64,000 bases of DNA, taken from NCBI RefSeq assembly GCF_027172205.1, contig NC_070614.1, positions 43,329,001 through 43,393,000 on the forward strand, in the 5' to 3' direction. The DNA comes from Podarcis raffonei. Taxonomy: Eukaryota > Chordata > Lepidosauria > Squamata > Lacertidae. Below the pieces are notes generated by a model that was not told where the DNA came from, ran no database searches, and worked only from the letters and a program-made list of their open reading frames with translations. Of this stretch, positions 63,457-64,000 are shown piece by piece; positions within the stretch are counted from its first letter, which is position 1; the number at the start of each line of letters is the position of its first letter. A program made the translations under genes and the position numbers.

Positions 63457-64000
63457 GGTTGGATTACACCGGCAGCATGGCCCAAAAAAAGCAATACCAC
63501 AGAGCGAAGGCAGCAGCAACCGATCTCTTCTTCCACCCCCACCACAAGCAGCCCTTGCCGTTTGCTGTCTTCCTAGTTCTGCTTCCGTGACTCTGTATTA
63601 GCTCTCGCAGTTGTTAAGACTCTCCTTGGCAACAACAGGGACTGTTTGGAGGGCGAGGGCAGGTGCCCCTCTTCCCCGCATCCAGCCTTGCTGGCCTTTA
63701 TTCTTCTTCTCAGCCTTGGCATGAAATCCCCCTGCCCCTTCTCCACTCCCCACGGTCTGTCGTATGCCCACTCCCCACTATGCAAGCTCCCCCTGCCATC
63801 CTGCCCTGCAACAACTCTTTTATTATTCTATTGCTGAGTCCTCCTCCTCTCCTCCACCCGCCTCCCGCCTGGTGCTAAATATTCCCATTTGTGCTTGTCA
63901 GCTGGACAGATTTAAACTGAATTTTTCAGTTCCCATAGCGCTGAGAGTGCAGAGACACGATTCCCAAATTATATGTATAAACACACACACACACATATCT
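61677..64000 (+). other. intron 1 of the LPCAT4-like gene (runs off the window)
   Basis: Starts with donor gtgagc. G/T-rich without readable exons. Contains (GA)n at about 63403-63452 next to a G-run, G-runs at 63149-63159 and 63391-63402, and (CA)n at 63981-63994. Open frames in its GC-rich part have no domain and no conserved splice context. Confidence 0.65.

Noticed and set aside
1-64000. A new multi-gene system such as a defence or biosynthetic cluster
   Set aside because: All supported coding regions are receptors, one acyltransferase exon or transposon proteins; nothing else shows conserved coding features.

Overview
This window is vertebrate nuclear DNA, almost certainly from a squamate reptile and probably a lizard. 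The evidence is the repeat set: Sauria-type SINEs ending in ctttaccttt, BovB (RTE) 3' ends, CR1 and L2 LINE ends, squamate-type L1 with long ORF2, SINEs with tRNA-Ile and tRNA-Ala heads, and many hAT and Tc1/mariner-type MITEs. A lacertid is possible, but I cannot fix the family. No bacterial, plasmid, CRISPR or viral system is present, and I recognised no endogenous retrovirus.

Host genes. Four intact single-exon olfactory receptor (OR) coding regions lie on the + strand at 6569-7528, 14275-15219, 27862-28791 and 38335-39273. A fifth is a 5'-truncated, disabled pseudogene at about 33224-33902. All are class II and look like family 4. The copies at 14 kb, 28 kb, 33 kb and 38 kb are close paralogues, and the 6.6 kb copy is more divergent. 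Each intact gene has a pyrimidine-rich splice acceptor 10-25 bases before its ATG, as expected for OR genes with a non-coding 5' exon. To the right, a CpG island at about 61.29-61.80 kb holds the start codon and first coding exon (61560-61676) of a lysophospholipid acyltransferase, best matching LPCAT4. The rest of the window is its first intron. So the window runs from the edge of an OR array into a housekeeping-type gene, both on the + strand.

Repeats. 1-6.2 kb: old L2/CR1/hAT fragments. 7.6-14.2 kb: CR1 ends, a hAT element with a perfect 8-bp duplication, BovB, and an L1 end carrying a Sauria SINE. 16.2-17.0 kb: a Tc1 transposon with an internal fold-back inversion. 19.8-26.5 kb: a nested stack of at least four elements. 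Its core is a 5.6 kb L1 with an uninterrupted 1246-codon ORF2 and an internally deleted ORF1. 31-37 kb: LINE ends, microsatellites and SINEs. 39.4-43 kb: L1, L2 and Sauria SINE nests. 43.6-46.2 kb: a MITE split by an L1, itself split by a GC-rich hAT element carrying CpG-island-like cargo. 46.4-59 kb: a degenerate tandem array, MITEs, CR1, L1, RTE and ATT-tailed LINE ends. 60.1-61.1 kb: hAT elements, one holding a long palindrome, abutting the LPCAT4 island.

Limits. Repeat families were assigned from memory of motifs, target-site duplications and terminal repeats. Boundaries marked by target duplications are exact to a base or two; the others are approximate. I found no convincing new protein system. 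The most unusual items are the nested L1 stack, the hAT element with GC-rich cargo and a duplicated right end, and the fold-back Tc1 copy.
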